A stretch of DNA of 64,000 bases from Psychrosphaera algicola (GTDB taxonomy: Bacteria > Pseudomonadota > Gammaproteobacteria > Enterobacterales > Alteromonadaceae), in contig NZ_JAQOMS010000002.1 in assembly GCF_028401425.1 (NCBI RefSeq), positions 992,001 to 1,056,000 on the forward strand, given 5' to 3'. A program made the position numbers and the translations under genes. Positions 39,639 through 51,649 of the stretch are shown in pieces. Within the stretch, counting starts at the first letter, position 1. Each line of letters begins with the position of its first letter. Below the pieces are notes generated by a model. The model did not search any database and had not been told where the DNA came from. It saw only the letters and a program-made list of their open reading frames with translations.

Positions 39639-42166
39639 TTATTGATAAACAAAACGCTGATTTAGTCTTAAGTCAGCTAATGAACTGCCAATAAAAGCCT
39701 CAAATTCACCTGCTTCATATCGCCAAGCATTTGTTGATTCATCCCAAAACGACAAGTCCCTTGGCTTAAGTGTTAATGTCACTTGCTGCGTTTCCCTAGG
39801 TTTAATTCAACCTTAGTAAAGCCTTTGAGCTCTTTTAGCGGTCGTTCTACTGAGGATTCAACATCATGGACGTATAACTGTACAACTTCTTTGCCTTTTA
39901 CCAAGCCAGTGTTTTTGACATCCAAAGTCAGTTTAACGTTGCCGTCTGACAATGGCGTGATCATAAGGTTTTGATAGTCAAATGTTGTATAAGAAAGACC
40001 ATGACCAAATGGGAATAACGTATCGATTTGTTGCTGTTCAAACCAACGGTATCCAATAAATACCCCTTCTTTATACAAAGATTCAGTAGCATTGTAATCA
40101 TCGAGTTTAATTGCAGCTACGTCACTAAGTTGTTTTGGCAAAGTGATCGGCATTTTGCCACTTGGGTTTACTTTACCCAATAAAACATTCGCAAGTGCGT
40201 TGCCAGCTTCTTGGCCGCCGTACCAGCCCCAAACAACACTTTTTGCTTGTTCTACCTAGGGCATTTCAACAGCAGAACCCGCGACCATAACAACCGTTGT
40301 ATTGGCATTTACAGACAATAAATTACTGATAATTTGATCCTGACCATTTGGCAGTTTCATATCCGTACGGTCAATTGCTTCACGGTCGTCAGCGTGGCTC
40401 AAGCCACCAAAATAAATAATGGCATCTGCTTTTTTAGCCGCTGCTAAATATTGTTCTTTCTCCAAAAATAGACCTCCAGGTGACTGCCAACCTAGAACAA
40501 AGTTATTTTTTCCTTGGTATTCAATTTCAAAATCATAAGCTTTACCAGCCATCAAATTCATACTGACTGGACGACGGGAGTCAGATATCATTCGTCGACC
40601 ATCAACATATAGAGCAAATTCACCGCCAAACTCAGCCTGTAATATATGCTCGCCGCTTCGTAACGGCTTAATCGTCGCCGACATCTTAATGTACTTTTTA
40701 GCACCGTCTAAGTTTTTATATTCAGAGTTTACAATCCAAGATTCGCTTGTTTTGGTTTTATAGCGTCTGCCTTGGTAAAAACTGATATTCCAAGCTGGTG
40801 TTCCCGTCCAGTGACGTGTCGCAATAAAATCTGCAGGTATAGGGGATATGTCGTCAGGCTGGGCTCGTAAAAAGGTAATTTCAACGTCATTGCCTAATGC
40901 ATTTTTTAACCCCTGTAACGGTGTAATTTCATACAAAGATTTAATTTCAGATGAACCGCCACCAGCGCCATGTGCTTTGTCTGCATTAGGTCCCATGACT
41001 AAAATCGACTTTATTTGGGTTGGTTCAAGAGGCAAAACATTGTCATCATTTTTGAGAAGCACCACGCCATTTTCAGCTATGGTTCTCGCCGCAACTTTAT
41101 GTTCTTGGGTATTTCGTTGACCTGATTTTCGCGACTTATCCATCATGCCGATGTTAAATTGCACGCGTAAAATACGTCTGACTTTGTCGTCCAAAACCGA
41201 TGGTTCGATATCGCCGTTGACTATCATTTTTTTAAAATTATCTGCGAGAACATAATCGTTATAGTTTTTAACGTCGGTGCCCATTTCAATGTCTAAACCG
41301 TTAACCGCGGCATCAAAGGTATTGATATTGACGTTCCAATCGGTCATCAACACGCCTTCAAAACCCCACTCGCCTTTTAAAATATCCATGACAAGATGTT
41401 TACTTTGGTTAGCATTTGTACCGTAATAATTGTTATATGCCCCCATTAATGCCCATGCTCCACCCTCTTTAACAGCGGCTTCAAATGCAGGCAAGTACAC
41501 TTCTCTTAATGTACGCTCAGATGGTCTAGCATCAACGCCTGTTCGATTGAGTTCTTGCGTATTTAAGGCGTAATGCTTAACCGTCGCAGCCACGTCGTTT
41601 TGTTGAATTGCTTTTACTTCAGGTACAACAAGCTTGGCCGCTAAATAAGGATCTTCACCCATGTATTCAAAATTTCGGCCATATAAAGGCAACCGAGCCA
41701 TATTAACACCTGGGCCTAAAATAAAGTCTTTTCCACGGTGACGGGCTTCACTGCCTAAAACATTGCCGTGCAATGTGGCCATTTCTACATCCCAACTTGC
41801 GGCAACCGTTGTTAATGGTGGTAAGTACGTTGAATGATCACTTTCTAAATTTGCCGGTGCCCAATCATGTCGATTAATTTCATAACGAACCCCATGTGGA
41901 CCGTCAGATAAAACCATTTCATGGATACCTAAACGCTCAACTGCACCAATACTAAATTTTGAATCAGCGTGAACCAAACCGAGCTTTTCGTCTAATGTCA
42001 TTTGCGCCAAAAGAGACTCTATTTGCGATTCAAAATCGGGGGTTTTGTCTAGCTGAACTTGTGATTTCTGTTCAGGTTTTTCTAACGACTGTTCCGTTGT
42101 CGCATTACAACCATAAACTAACGAAATCGCCAGTAATAGCTGGGTGGATTGACTAAGAGACATCAC
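39639..42166 (-). CDS. GH3 beta-glucosidase lipoprotein with inserted PA14 domain (interrupted)
   Basis: A lipoprotein-like signal (LLLAISLVYGC) precedes the GH3 catalytic domain: LSDGPHGVR, GRNFEYMGEDPYLAAKLV, KHYALNTQE and the nucleophile Asp in VLMTDWN. A PA14 domain (about residues 440-580) is inserted in the C-terminal sandwich, and a fibronectin III-like domain ends the protein. An in-frame TAG at 40255-40260 (CCTAGG) becomes Trp as CCTGG (AVEMPWVEQ). A deletion near 39795 hides the end LTLKPRDLSFWDES. Corrected length is about 843 residues. PA14-GH3 enzymes often act on beta-glucan oligosaccharides. It is last in the minus-strand operon. Confidence 0.92.
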
Positions 42167-42273
42167 GACTCGAACTCCATTGTTATCTATTTAGTGAGTA
42201 GTTTTGGTAAATTTCACTTGTGAAAGTAAAGAGTCTACCAAGTTCTGTTAAGCGAAATTACATTTAACGAATT

Positions 42274-43184
42274 TTACTTAGGTGTGTTGATCGCCAATTG
42301 GTTCAATTGCAAATAGCTTTCAATATACAATTCATTATTTTTAAATCGGTTATTAAAATCCGCCGACTGATTCATCAAGTTCTCTAATGTCGTCAGCCCT
42401 GCCGTATCAGCGGTAATAATCAGGCCATACACTTTTGCTGACCGGTCAATCGCGCTGAGCGGACTTTTCCGATAATTTTTACTGTTGTAAAACGACATAT
42501 CTTTTGCAGCAATGAGTACATTAGACGGATTTTCAGTGGGCTCCAATGAAAGGAACGCTTTTGCGTAAGTTGTTTGGACATCGATTTTGTGATGAAACTG
42601 GCCATAAAAAGTCACTGCAAAGTGATGCCGTGGAGAAAATAATTTGCCGATAAATTGGTGTTCTATATTGTGCGGTGATTTTGGCGCTATAGGCAAGTAA
42701 CTTAGTGCTTCGGAAACCCGCAAATTCAGTTTTAATGAATCAATATCGTCAAATGTAAAGTTGTATTCTGACAAATCAAACTCAATGCCATTTACATGTT
42801 GGTTTGTATTATTGAATAATTTTCTAACTAGCATAACTTCCAAACGAGACTGGGCAAGATTTATTTTGGGATCGTATATACTGGAGCCTCGTTTTTTGAA
42901 GTCGATTGATTTGTACTTATATTGCCTGAGTTGAGCGCTGAGTTAGCATGAGAAGCCATGTCTGCGTATTGCAGTTCCGCGGCAATTTTAGCTTGGTTAC
43001 TGGCGTGGTTCCAACTTGTCACCTTAGTTAAATCGACCATAAGCTCGCCAGCGTGCACAACGTTAGGCATCGCTAGCACGCCAACGAGCACAAAACCTAA
43101 ACGTTTCCTAAGGCAATTCGTCGTAAGCCGAAATACGGCGCAAATACCTAAGAAATAAAATACGTTTACCTTACTGCTTTGCAT
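42274..43184 (-). CDS. Unknown secreted protein of the beta-glucan operon (interrupted)
   Basis: No family is recognised. The N-terminus includes a signal-like segment (LGFVLVGVLAMPNVVHA) followed by GELMVDLTKVTSWNHASNQA, a mature start. A one-base deletion in an A-run near 42868 breaks the frame; corrected, VYTIPK continues as INLAQSRLEVMLVRKLFNN. The second half is a beta-rich domain (GIEFDLSEYNFTFDDIDSLKL, HHFAVTFYGQFHHKIDV) with an ending that names no motif I know. Total is about 303 residues. Its place between the CBM9-like gene and the GH3 gene suggests a role in glucan binding or handling. Confidence 0.6.
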
Positions 43185-43195
43185 AGATAATTCGC

Positions 43196-43978
43196 TTAGT
43201 CACCAATTAACGTCAGTTTGGAAAATACATCAGCCAACCGATAACCTAAATTTGTATCGCCATTAATCGGTTCAACCTTAGTTGATCCAATAAAATGTTC
43301 TCGGGTTTTACTGCCGTCGTTGTCACAATAAGCCAACATAAATCCAAGCACTTTTCCTTAGTGCAATGTGACAGGTTGTTTACCTATATTAGGTTTAAAC
43401 GAATCGTCATAGACAGAGATTGCCATTTCCCAAATCACTTTACCGTTTTGATGACGCATCCAGCGACTTTTAATATGGTCGTTAAGCGTTAAAAATGGCG
43501 TTTTACCTGAACTGTCTTTTTCACCAATATCAACCGCTTGATTATCTAATGCAACATGATAAGCAAAGGCATTGTAATTAAACTGATGTTCACCACCTGA
43601 GGCATCTTCATCCAAAAAGACTTCCAATGTATCGTCGTCCCAATAAAACTCTAGAGGGTCTGCGATTTTATCTATAAGTACATCGTCTTCAAATTCGGCG
43701 ACAAGATACAAAGCGTCTTTATCCCACAATAATTTAAAGCGCCCATTAAAATCTGACTTATCTGGCATGCCGCCTAAAATAGGTTGATCCAAATTGTGCC
43801 AAGTCGCTTTATCCCACTGTTTGTCTAATTCACCATCAATGACAATCGCCGTGTCAATGTGATGTGCCACAAAACTCGGTGTTACCGCGTCGTTAGCTGC
43901 TGTTAAGTAAGTTGCTGCGAATAGCGAACAAGTCGCAATTACCTTAGCGCTTACTTTTAACTTTGATAAAAATGTCAT
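43196..43978 (-). CDS. Secreted CBM9-like carbohydrate-binding protein (interrupted)
   Basis: A signal peptide (KVIATCSLFAATYLTA) precedes a CBM9/DOMON-type fold: IDGELDKQWDKATWHNLDQP, RFKLLWDKDALYLVAEFEDD, DDTLEVFLDED and IWEMAISVYDDSF. These are the landmarks of family 9 sugar-binding modules. An in-frame TAA at 43356-43361 (CTAAGG context) cuts off GKVLGFMLAYCDND; as CCAGG it reads Pro-Gly. Corrected length is about 260 residues. Its ATG overlaps the stop of the GH94::gluconokinase gene (ATGA), so the two are translationally coupled. Confidence 0.82.
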
Positions 43979-46859
43979 ATTAGATCCTTAATGCTATTGA
44001 TAACCTTTTCGAGCGGCTGCTTGCCATCAATATGAACCACATCTTGCTCATCGGTTGTAATTTGCTCCATTGACGACAATTGGCTGGCCAATAAATTGGG
44101 GTCAAAAAGTGAGTTTCTCTATTTTGCAATCGTTGTTTGAGTATGGGTTCTGACACTTTAAGATTAAAATAGCGGACGTCTAATCCCAATGTTCTAAATC
44201 GCTCACGATGCTTTTGTTTTAAACCGGAGTAAGCTAACACAGTGTTTTGTTTTTGACAGCGCAAAGTTGTCAAATAGGTAGACAATTTAGTTATCCATTG
44301 GTCGCGATAGTTATCGTCGAGCGGAATTCCCTGCGCCATTTGTTTTTTTGCCCATTCTGAATGAAAGTCATCCGCATCGACAAAGACACTATTGCATTGG
44401 CTTGCCAACGATTTTGCGACCGCCGTTTTACCGCTGCCACTGACCCCCATAATAATACAGAGTTTGGCCTGAGATCTTGCCACATAAGGCAATTTGATCT
44501 CTATTTTATAGGAGGTATCGGGTTTGATATTCAGTAATCTATTTTGAGCTAAAGCGCGGCCGTTACAACTAGTCTGTTGTTGTTCAATATTAGCATCTCG
44601 AATTATTTCAACGGTGAATAACGCACCGCGATATTGCCGACTAAACCCAAAGCCTTGCCAATCCGAAGGCAGTTGTGGCGATATTTCTACGCCATTTGTT
44701 AACCCTTTAAAACCACAAAGGTGCTCATTAACACAACGCATTAACCAACTAATAGTGCCTGTATTAAATAAGTTGGATGAACGCCCGGCATAGTCGGGGA
44801 ATTGAAAATACGCACCACGGTAATAATTAGGCACAAAGTTCGGCAACTGATCTCGGTTTATACCACTCTCGGGTAACGCTATCATTCGAGTAAGGACATC
44901 AAATGCTTGATCGGTAAGGCCTTGCTCAAATAGGGCGTAGGCGTAAAATATGGCTGCGTGGTTATACACAGATCCGTTTTCAGACACGCCTGGGGATTTT
45001 TGTGTTATACGGCCGACATCTTCAACCATTTTGGTATAGCTTGGTGCTAACATTGTATAACCATATGGGGTTAATAAATGTTGGTTAATCTGGGTTAATG
45101 CTTCTGGCTGTTCAGCTATAGTAGTTACACCACTTAACATGGCCCACGACTGTGCATTAAGAAACATTTTTCCTTCTGCATCTTTTTCTGTACCAAACAA
45201 ACGACCATCATCGGTAATACCTCGTCCAAACCACTTCCCAGATTGAAAAGCGTTCAGTGCGGCGTTGTTCAAATACTGCATAGACATTTGGTAATGGCTG
45301 TGTTTTTTCGCGTTATAGGTTGGTAAAAACTGATCACAAATTTTAACCCAGCATTTAATTGCATAAGCCGTTGCAAACGTAAGCCATGAGGATACACCTT
45401 TGCCTTTATAACCAACCATATTCATAGGGTCACACCAATCTCCCTGAGCGATTAAACTCAAGCCATTACGATCGGTATTATTTATTAGCCAATCCAATGC
45501 CTTTTCGACGTGTTCTGTGACAGTGCCAGAGGATTTTTGTCTGCATAAGCAACAACTTCATCCAATACTGAGGTATCACCGGTTTGCTCTAAATAGGCAA
45601 GTAAAACGAGAGATAACCAAACATTATGATCCGCATGTGGCACTTGATTAATGTACTTTAATTCAGCTTCGTCTGTGAGGAGGATCCCGTCGGGTAGTTC
45701 GCCGTTGGCTTGCTGCTGTGTTAGCGCGAATATCAACCGCTCTCTAGTCACTGATGGCGATAAATAGATCATCCCCATCGCGTCTTGCAAATAGTTACGA
45801 GTCTGCGGATCGGTGCTTAATCTATTAACATCGCCGTGGTAAAACGCCTTGACGTGGGAGCCAATAATTAACAACATGATTGAGCCCAACATTTGGGGAA
45901 TCAAAATGTAGGTTTCCAACACACTGCTGAACATAGTTGAGGTACTCAGCTCTCACGTTGTTGAAGTATGCCAAATGGCATTTGCTTTTTATTTCTGAAA
46001 TTTCTTCAATATTATTTGCAGGCCCAAATAAAAAGCATAAAGATTCGTTAGCATGTTTTTCCAAGGTCACATCGTGCTGTAATACCGCAATTGGGGTTTC
46101 GTAATTGACGGTTTTAGAGGGCAAGACACCATGTTGAATTGCATCGGGTTGGGTTAGACCACCTTCCCCGACAAAATCAGCAAAGCTGCAGCACCAGCTT
46201 GTTGCTTTTTTATCTGACATCAAAAATGTTTTATCGTTTAAATTTTTAACTGTTGGGTAGTCTTCAACCTTTTGATATGCCGTAACGCTACTCGCAACAA
46301 TTGTATTTAGCTCTGGTTCAAACGTTGCCCCTTGATTCATCCACGACATATAGCCAATAGAAAAACAGGTGTATATTGATAATTTTCGCTCTGAATCATC
46401 ACTGTTTTTAACGTCCAGCGACCAATACTCAAGATTGGTTTCCAAGTCTAGATTAAAGATAATGTCAAACTGCCAAGACAAGTGTTTAATTTGCCACCGC
46501 ACTTCTGACATTTCCGCATTAAACACAAACGAATCTAGCGTTTTACGCATAGGTTCGTAAGGTAACGAAAATACATCGCCCGTCGCATGGTCTTTAATGT
46601 AGAAAAATCGGCCTGAGTGCTCTGTATAAAATGGCTGCTCAGGTTGAATAAAGGTTTTCGCTTCTAAATTAGGTCCATGAGAATACTTCGCAGGCTCTGG
46701 TTGCATAAATTGCGAGATCACATAACCTCGGCAATTAACCTGCGCAACCATATTTTTATTCCACAGAAAATGACTTGCTTTTGGCAGTTCTGTTGGGGAG
46801 TTTAGAGATATCGTCTTACCCTTGTTACCCCAACTTATAGGGCTCGATTGAATATACAT
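43975..46859 (-). CDS. GH94 phosphorylase fused to gluconokinase (interrupted)
   Basis: Residues 1 to about 795 form a GH94 glycoside phosphorylase: beta-sandwich start, HADHNVWLSLVLLAYL, and the catalytic region LIAQGDWCDPMNMVGYKGKG, where the general-acid Asp is in DWxD; DWND is usual, here Cys replaces Asn. Then, with no stop, comes a gluconate kinase of about 165 residues with P-loop IIMGVSGSGKTAVAKSLA (near 44440), DADDFHSEWAKKQMAQGIPL and YSGLKQKHRERFR. Three indels break the frame (near 45838, 45530 and 44096); none is at the junction. GH94 cellobionate phosphorylases release gluconate, so the fusion would join consecutive steps. The GPH transporter gene ends five bases before it; the CBM9-like gene follows by overlap. 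Confidence 0.85.
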
Positions 46860-46863
46860 TGAT

Positions 46864-48230
46864 TTAGTTCGCTTTTTTAATTATCAACTGTTGTTGAATG
46901 TGATCAACTTTTTCTTTATTTAGCGGATAACGCCAAATGAAAAACACCGATAAAAATGAAAATACTGCCGGCACCAAACTCATCAATAGTACAATTCCTA
47001 ACTGAGAGTCAGCCGATTGCTGCTGATTTGCAATGTACCCAAGTGAACCCAGCAGCCACCCCATCATCGCTCCTGCCAATGCGCCGCCTAATTTTTGCGA
47101 GAATGCCGCTGCGGAAAAATCATCGCGGTCGCTCGTCGACCATTTTTTAGTTCTGAGTAATCGGCAGTGTCAGCATACATAGAAAAAACCAAAGGCGATT
47201 TTGGCCCAAGGCACAAACCAATCAATATTTGAATGATAAAAATAAGCGCTAAATTATCTGCGGGAATAAAAAGAAACCAACGGACAGCACGGTGACGGCA
47301 AGCATTAAAATCAATAACAATTGTTTCTTATCTATGTACTTAACCATTATGGGCGTTAACGCTGCACCGACCATCAGTGACAACATGTAGGCTGTAGAAA
47401 AGGCCCCAATTAAGTCTTCACGACCAACAAAATACTTAAAGTAAAATGTACCACTGCTGCCACGTAATGTAATGGTCAACATTATGATAAGAGCCAGAGC
47501 GAATAAAATGATCCAAGGCTTGTTTGTTAGGAGGTCAGCAAGATCTTGCTTAACTGGCGTCGGGGTCGTTTGAATTGGTTGCACTCGTTCTTTAGTAGTA
47601 AAAATGTCGTTGCAAATAACATCGCCGCGACTGCGCCGTAGCAGGCCATTGTCAGCTGCCATCCTAGTACTTCATTGCCTTGGCCAAAATAAGCGACACA
47701 CTCAGGCGTTAGATAAGCGACTAATGTACCGCCCGAAAATGCGCCTATAAATCGAAAGCTAGTTAAAGTTGTACGTTGATTTGAGTCAGATGTAATAACG
47801 CCCATAAGTGCGCCGTATGGCACATTAATAAAGGTATACGCCAACATCATAAATATATAGGTACCGTAAGCCTAAGCAAGTTTCCCGCTATCACTGGTGT
47901 CAGGAACGGTAAAGGTTAAAACTCCTGCTGCGACAATTGGGATTATGCCCCACAAAAGATAAGGACGGAATTTCCCCATTTGGTTTTAGTGCGATCAGCG
48001 AGCGCGCCCATTAATGGATCAGAGAACGCATCGACCATACGGGTTACTAACATCATGGTGCCTACTGCTGCAGCCGATAAACCAAAAACATCGGTATAAA
48101 ATATAAACAAGAATACGTCAAACACCCGCCAATAAAAATTAGATGCAACATCTCCGCACGCATACCCTATTTTTTCCTTTAAACTCAATTGTTGATTGTT
48201 ATCTTTTTTATCAATTGAACTTTCAATCAT
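46864..48230 (-). CDS. GPH-family sugar:cation symporter (interrupted)
   Basis: GPH (MelB-like) symporters import glycosides with Na+ or H+. The start MIESSIDKKDNNQQLSLKEKIGYACGD in outline and the motifs VTRMVDAFSDPLMGALADRT, INVPYGALMGVITSDSNQRTTL and a dozen membrane segments are typical. The frame is broken at least four times, including an in-frame TAG near 47874 (Trp expected in KLAWAYGTY). Corrected length is about 458 residues. It is the first gene of the minus-strand operon with GH94::gluconokinase, so it may carry cellobionate or a cello-oligosaccharide. Three LacI-type operators lie upstream. Confidence 0.9.
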
Positions 48231-48279
48231 TTCCTCGTCCCCGCTCCATGATTTTAGTGCAAATTATTCAAACACTTTA

Positions 48280-48293
48280 TGTAAGCGCTTACA
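48280..48293. promoter_or_regulatory. LacI-family-type operator 1
   Basis: TGTAAGCGCTTACA is a perfect 14-base palindrome with the central CG step typical of LacI-family sites. It lies 50 bases before the GPH transporter start and 189 before the TonB receptor start. Confidence 0.8.
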
Positions 48294-48385
48294 AGATGTA
48301 ATGATAAAAAGTAACAAAAAATTACTGACGATGAAATTTATTAATAAATTATGCTTGATCATTATGAAATTTTGTTTTAACTTTT

Positions 48386-48399
48386 TGTAAGCGCTTTCA
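48386..48399. promoter_or_regulatory. LacI-family-type operator 2
   Basis: TGTAAGCGCTTTCA matches operator 1 in 13 of 14 positions. It lies about 83 bases before the receptor start. Confidence 0.75.
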
Positions 48400-48422
48400 G
48401 GAAATTTTTAAAAAACACCCAA

Positions 48423-48436
48423 TGTAAGCGCTTCCA
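48423..48436. promoter_or_regulatory. LacI-family-type operator 3
   Basis: TGTAAGCGCTTCCA matches operator 1 except near the right end. It lies about 46 bases before the receptor start, 37 bases from operator 2. Confidence 0.7.
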
Positions 48437-48481
48437 ACCTTGGATTACATAACAACATCAACAGGAAGCAGCGAGGACAAT

Positions 48482-51465
48482 ATGAATAATAATCGCTTTG
48501 TGAAAACAAAATTAGCAACAAGTGTGTCACTTATTTTAGGTGCACTTTCAACGCCACTATACGCAGCAGACGAAACAGATGCGGACGCAGATGTCGAAGT
48601 CATACAGGTAACTGGTATTCGTGGAAGTTTAATTAAATCACAGGATTTGAAACGTTCTAGTAGTGGCGTAGTTGACGCCATTTCTGCAGAAGATATCGGT
48701 AAATTCCCAGATACTAACCTTGCAGAATCGATGCAACGTATCGCAGGTGTTTCAATTGACCGTCAAAACGGTGAAGGTAGTAAAGTAACCGTTCGTGGTA
48801 TTCCACCTGAGATGAACTTAGTTACGTTAAATGGTCGTCAAATGCCAGTAACAACGGGTAACCGTTCATTTGATTTCGCTAATATTGCTTCTGAAAGCAT
48901 TAGTGGCGTAATCGTAACAAAAACTGGTGATGCAGCGGTACCTACTGGTGGCATCGGTTCAGTTATTGACATTCAAACTCACAAACCTTTAGCACATGGT
49001 GGCACTAAAGCTTCATTTGGTGTTAAAGCTGTAGCTGATACTTCTACAGAAGATGGTTCAGTTACTCCTGAGCTTTCTGGTTTATATTCAACTGTCTCTG
49101 AAGACGGTAATTTTGGTGTTGCGATTTCAGCAAGTTACCAAGAACGTGAAAGTGGTAACGCTCAAGCGTTAGTTGGTACCGGTTGGCGTTCATTCCCTGG
49201 TACTGCTGATACCGATTGGTCTGGCTCAAATGCCGCATGGGGTGGTGTTGCTAAAGATGCAACTCAAACAAACCGTCCTGCAGATTCAGATGTATATTCA
49301 GTGCCTCAAACTGGTATTTATAAGTTTGAAGAACAACAACGTACCCGTACAAACGCCCAGTTGGTATTGCAATACCGTCCAATTGAGTCAGTAACGGCGA
49401 CACTTGACTACACATACATGCAAAACGACATTGATGTTCAACACAATGATATTTCTGCTTGGTATAACTTTGGTACGTCAGAAAATATTTGGACAGATGG
49501 TCCAGTAGCTTCGCCATTAATCTATTCAGAAGATTACGGTGATGGTGCCGGTAATGGTCTTGCCGATTTATCAATGGCGCGTGGTTTCTCCTCGAACCGC
49601 AACGAAAGTAAGTCTCTTGGTTTGAATGTTGAGTGGCAAGTAAATTCAGATTTAAAACTAACATTTGACGCACATAGTTCTGAGGCTTCTAGAACACCAA
49701 ATGGTAAGTACGGTTCTGCTGCTAATATGTCTATGGCAGCTTTTGTTCGTAGTCGAGCGGCAACTGACTTTTCAGGCGACCGTCCTATTTTAGCTGTTGA
49801 TGGCAGTGAAGACGTTCAATGGTCTGATATGCGAGTAACGGGTAGTACGTTTGGTAACTCACAAGACGCGTCAGATTTATCACAACAACAAGTAAATGGT
49901 AGCTACATTCTAAACGAAAATAGCAGCATTGACTTTGGTGTATCACTAACAACAGTAAGCAACCATTCGCAAGCAGTTAACGTTCAGCGTAATGACTGGG
50001 GCGGCATGGGTGTTGATGAGCCAAGTATCTTTACTGAAGATATGTTCCCTGTAGATAGTATCCAAGATCGCTTTAATACAAGCGGCGGCAACTTCGATGG
50101 ACTATCTGGTAATATGCAAGCAATCGATAGAATGTTTGTTTGGGATTTTGAAGCAATTCGCGATATCGCAGCTGTAGCATACCCAACATCTGCTGGTACA
50201 ATCGAAGGTGATTGTGGCAACTTATTCTGTCCATCTACAAACTACGGCGCTGATACAGACCGTGAGACGGAAGAAGATTCTACTGCAATTTACGCCAAGT
50301 TTAACTACGAAGGCGAAATGGGCGATATGTATTATAGCTTGCATGTTGGTGCTCGTTATGAAGATACAGAAGTTGTATCAACTTCAATCGTTACAGCGCG
50401 TTCTGGCGCAACTTGGATTTCAGCTAACGAAGTAATCTTAGGTGACGGCGGACGTGTTTACCAAACACAAACTGGCGGTTATGATTATTTCTTACCAAGC
50501 ATTAATTTAAACGTAGACGTAACTGACGATATTATCGTTCGTGCAGCTTATAGCCAAACAATTGGTCGTCCAAATTATAGTGATATCCAAGGTGGAACAG
50601 TTGTTGGTTCTTTAGCGAGAACGAGTGGCGGTAATGGTAGTGCCGGTAACCCTAGTCTATTGCCATTAGAGTCAACTAACTTAGATTTGTCTGTTGAATG
50701 GTATTACAGTGAATCAAGTTATTTGTCTTTTGGTTTATTCAAAAAGACACGCAAAACTATATTGCTAACGTAGTCGACAATTCTGATATCTACAACATCG
50801 CTAACCCTGATGATGGTGCAAAATATGACGCTGCTCGTGCTGCGACAGGATCTGTAGATGCAAATGTAATCCGTGACTATATCTTCGCTAACTATGCAGA
50901 TGACCCGTTTGTAGATGTTGCAACTGGTGTTATCACTGGTGACCCAGCAACTGATAACGTTATGAACATGGCGATTACTGTCCCTACTAATGACGATCGT
51001 AAAACACCTATTGATGGTATGGAATTATCACTCCAGCATATGTTTGACGAATCAGGTTTTGGCGTTATTGCGAACTACACTGCTGTGAATACGGATTTAT
51101 CGTACGACGTAATGGATTTGAACGACCAACCGGTATTAACAAATATCAGTGACTCGGCAAACTTCATCGCATTCTATGACGCTAACGGTTTCCAAGCACG
51201 TATCGCGTATAATTGGCGTGATGAGTTCTTATCATCACGTTACCAAGGTGATGTAGGTCCTTCTCCAGTATTTGTAGAAGCATACTCTCAAATTGACTTT
51301 AACATGAGTTATGACGTTGCCCAGGTTGAAGGCTTAACTGTCTTCTTCGAAGGGATTAACATCACTGACAACTTCACTCGTTCTCACGGACGTTCTGAAA
51401 AACAAGTGTTAAACTTAACTGAGACGGGTCCACGTTATAACTTTGGCGCTCGTTATTCATTTTAA
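48482..51465 (+). CDS. TonB-dependent receptor for oligosaccharides (interrupted)
   Basis: This is a large receptor of the Xanthomonas/Alteromonas carbohydrate type. Signal peptide SVSLILGALSTPLYA is followed by VIQVTGIRGSLIKSQDLKR, the plug with DIGKFPDTNLAESMQRIAGVSIDR in outline and VTVRGIPPEMNLVTLNGRQMP, and a barrel ending in RYNFGARYSF. A single A-run deletion near 50740 breaks the frame (FKK then DTQNYIANVVDNSDIYN). Corrected length is about 994 residues. Start at 48482 has an AGCGAGGA ribosome site. It is divergent from the GH94 operon and shares its LacI-type operators. A terminator lies just after it. Confidence 0.95.
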
Positions 51466-51512
51466 TTAAAATGGGTTAGCTTATACCTAGCCCCTTGCTA
51501 ATTAAATTGTAA

Positions 51513-51553
51513 AGAAGTCGTTATGATACTCTTGAGTAACGACTTCTCTTTTT
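51513..51553 (+). terminator. Rho-independent terminator after the TonB receptor
   Basis: AGAAGTCGTTA and TAACGACTTCT pair perfectly over 11 bases around a 13-base loop, followed by CTTTTT. It lies 48 bases after the receptor stop, so the receptor and the downstream halogenase genes may be separate units or partly read through. Confidence 0.85.
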
Positions 51554-51649
51554 ATCCTTTCTAAATATTTTAAAATCAAAACATTTACTTAAACGTATTA
51601 ATTTTAACGTATTTTCTATACCTTATAGGTAGTTGAATTGCAGTAGGTA

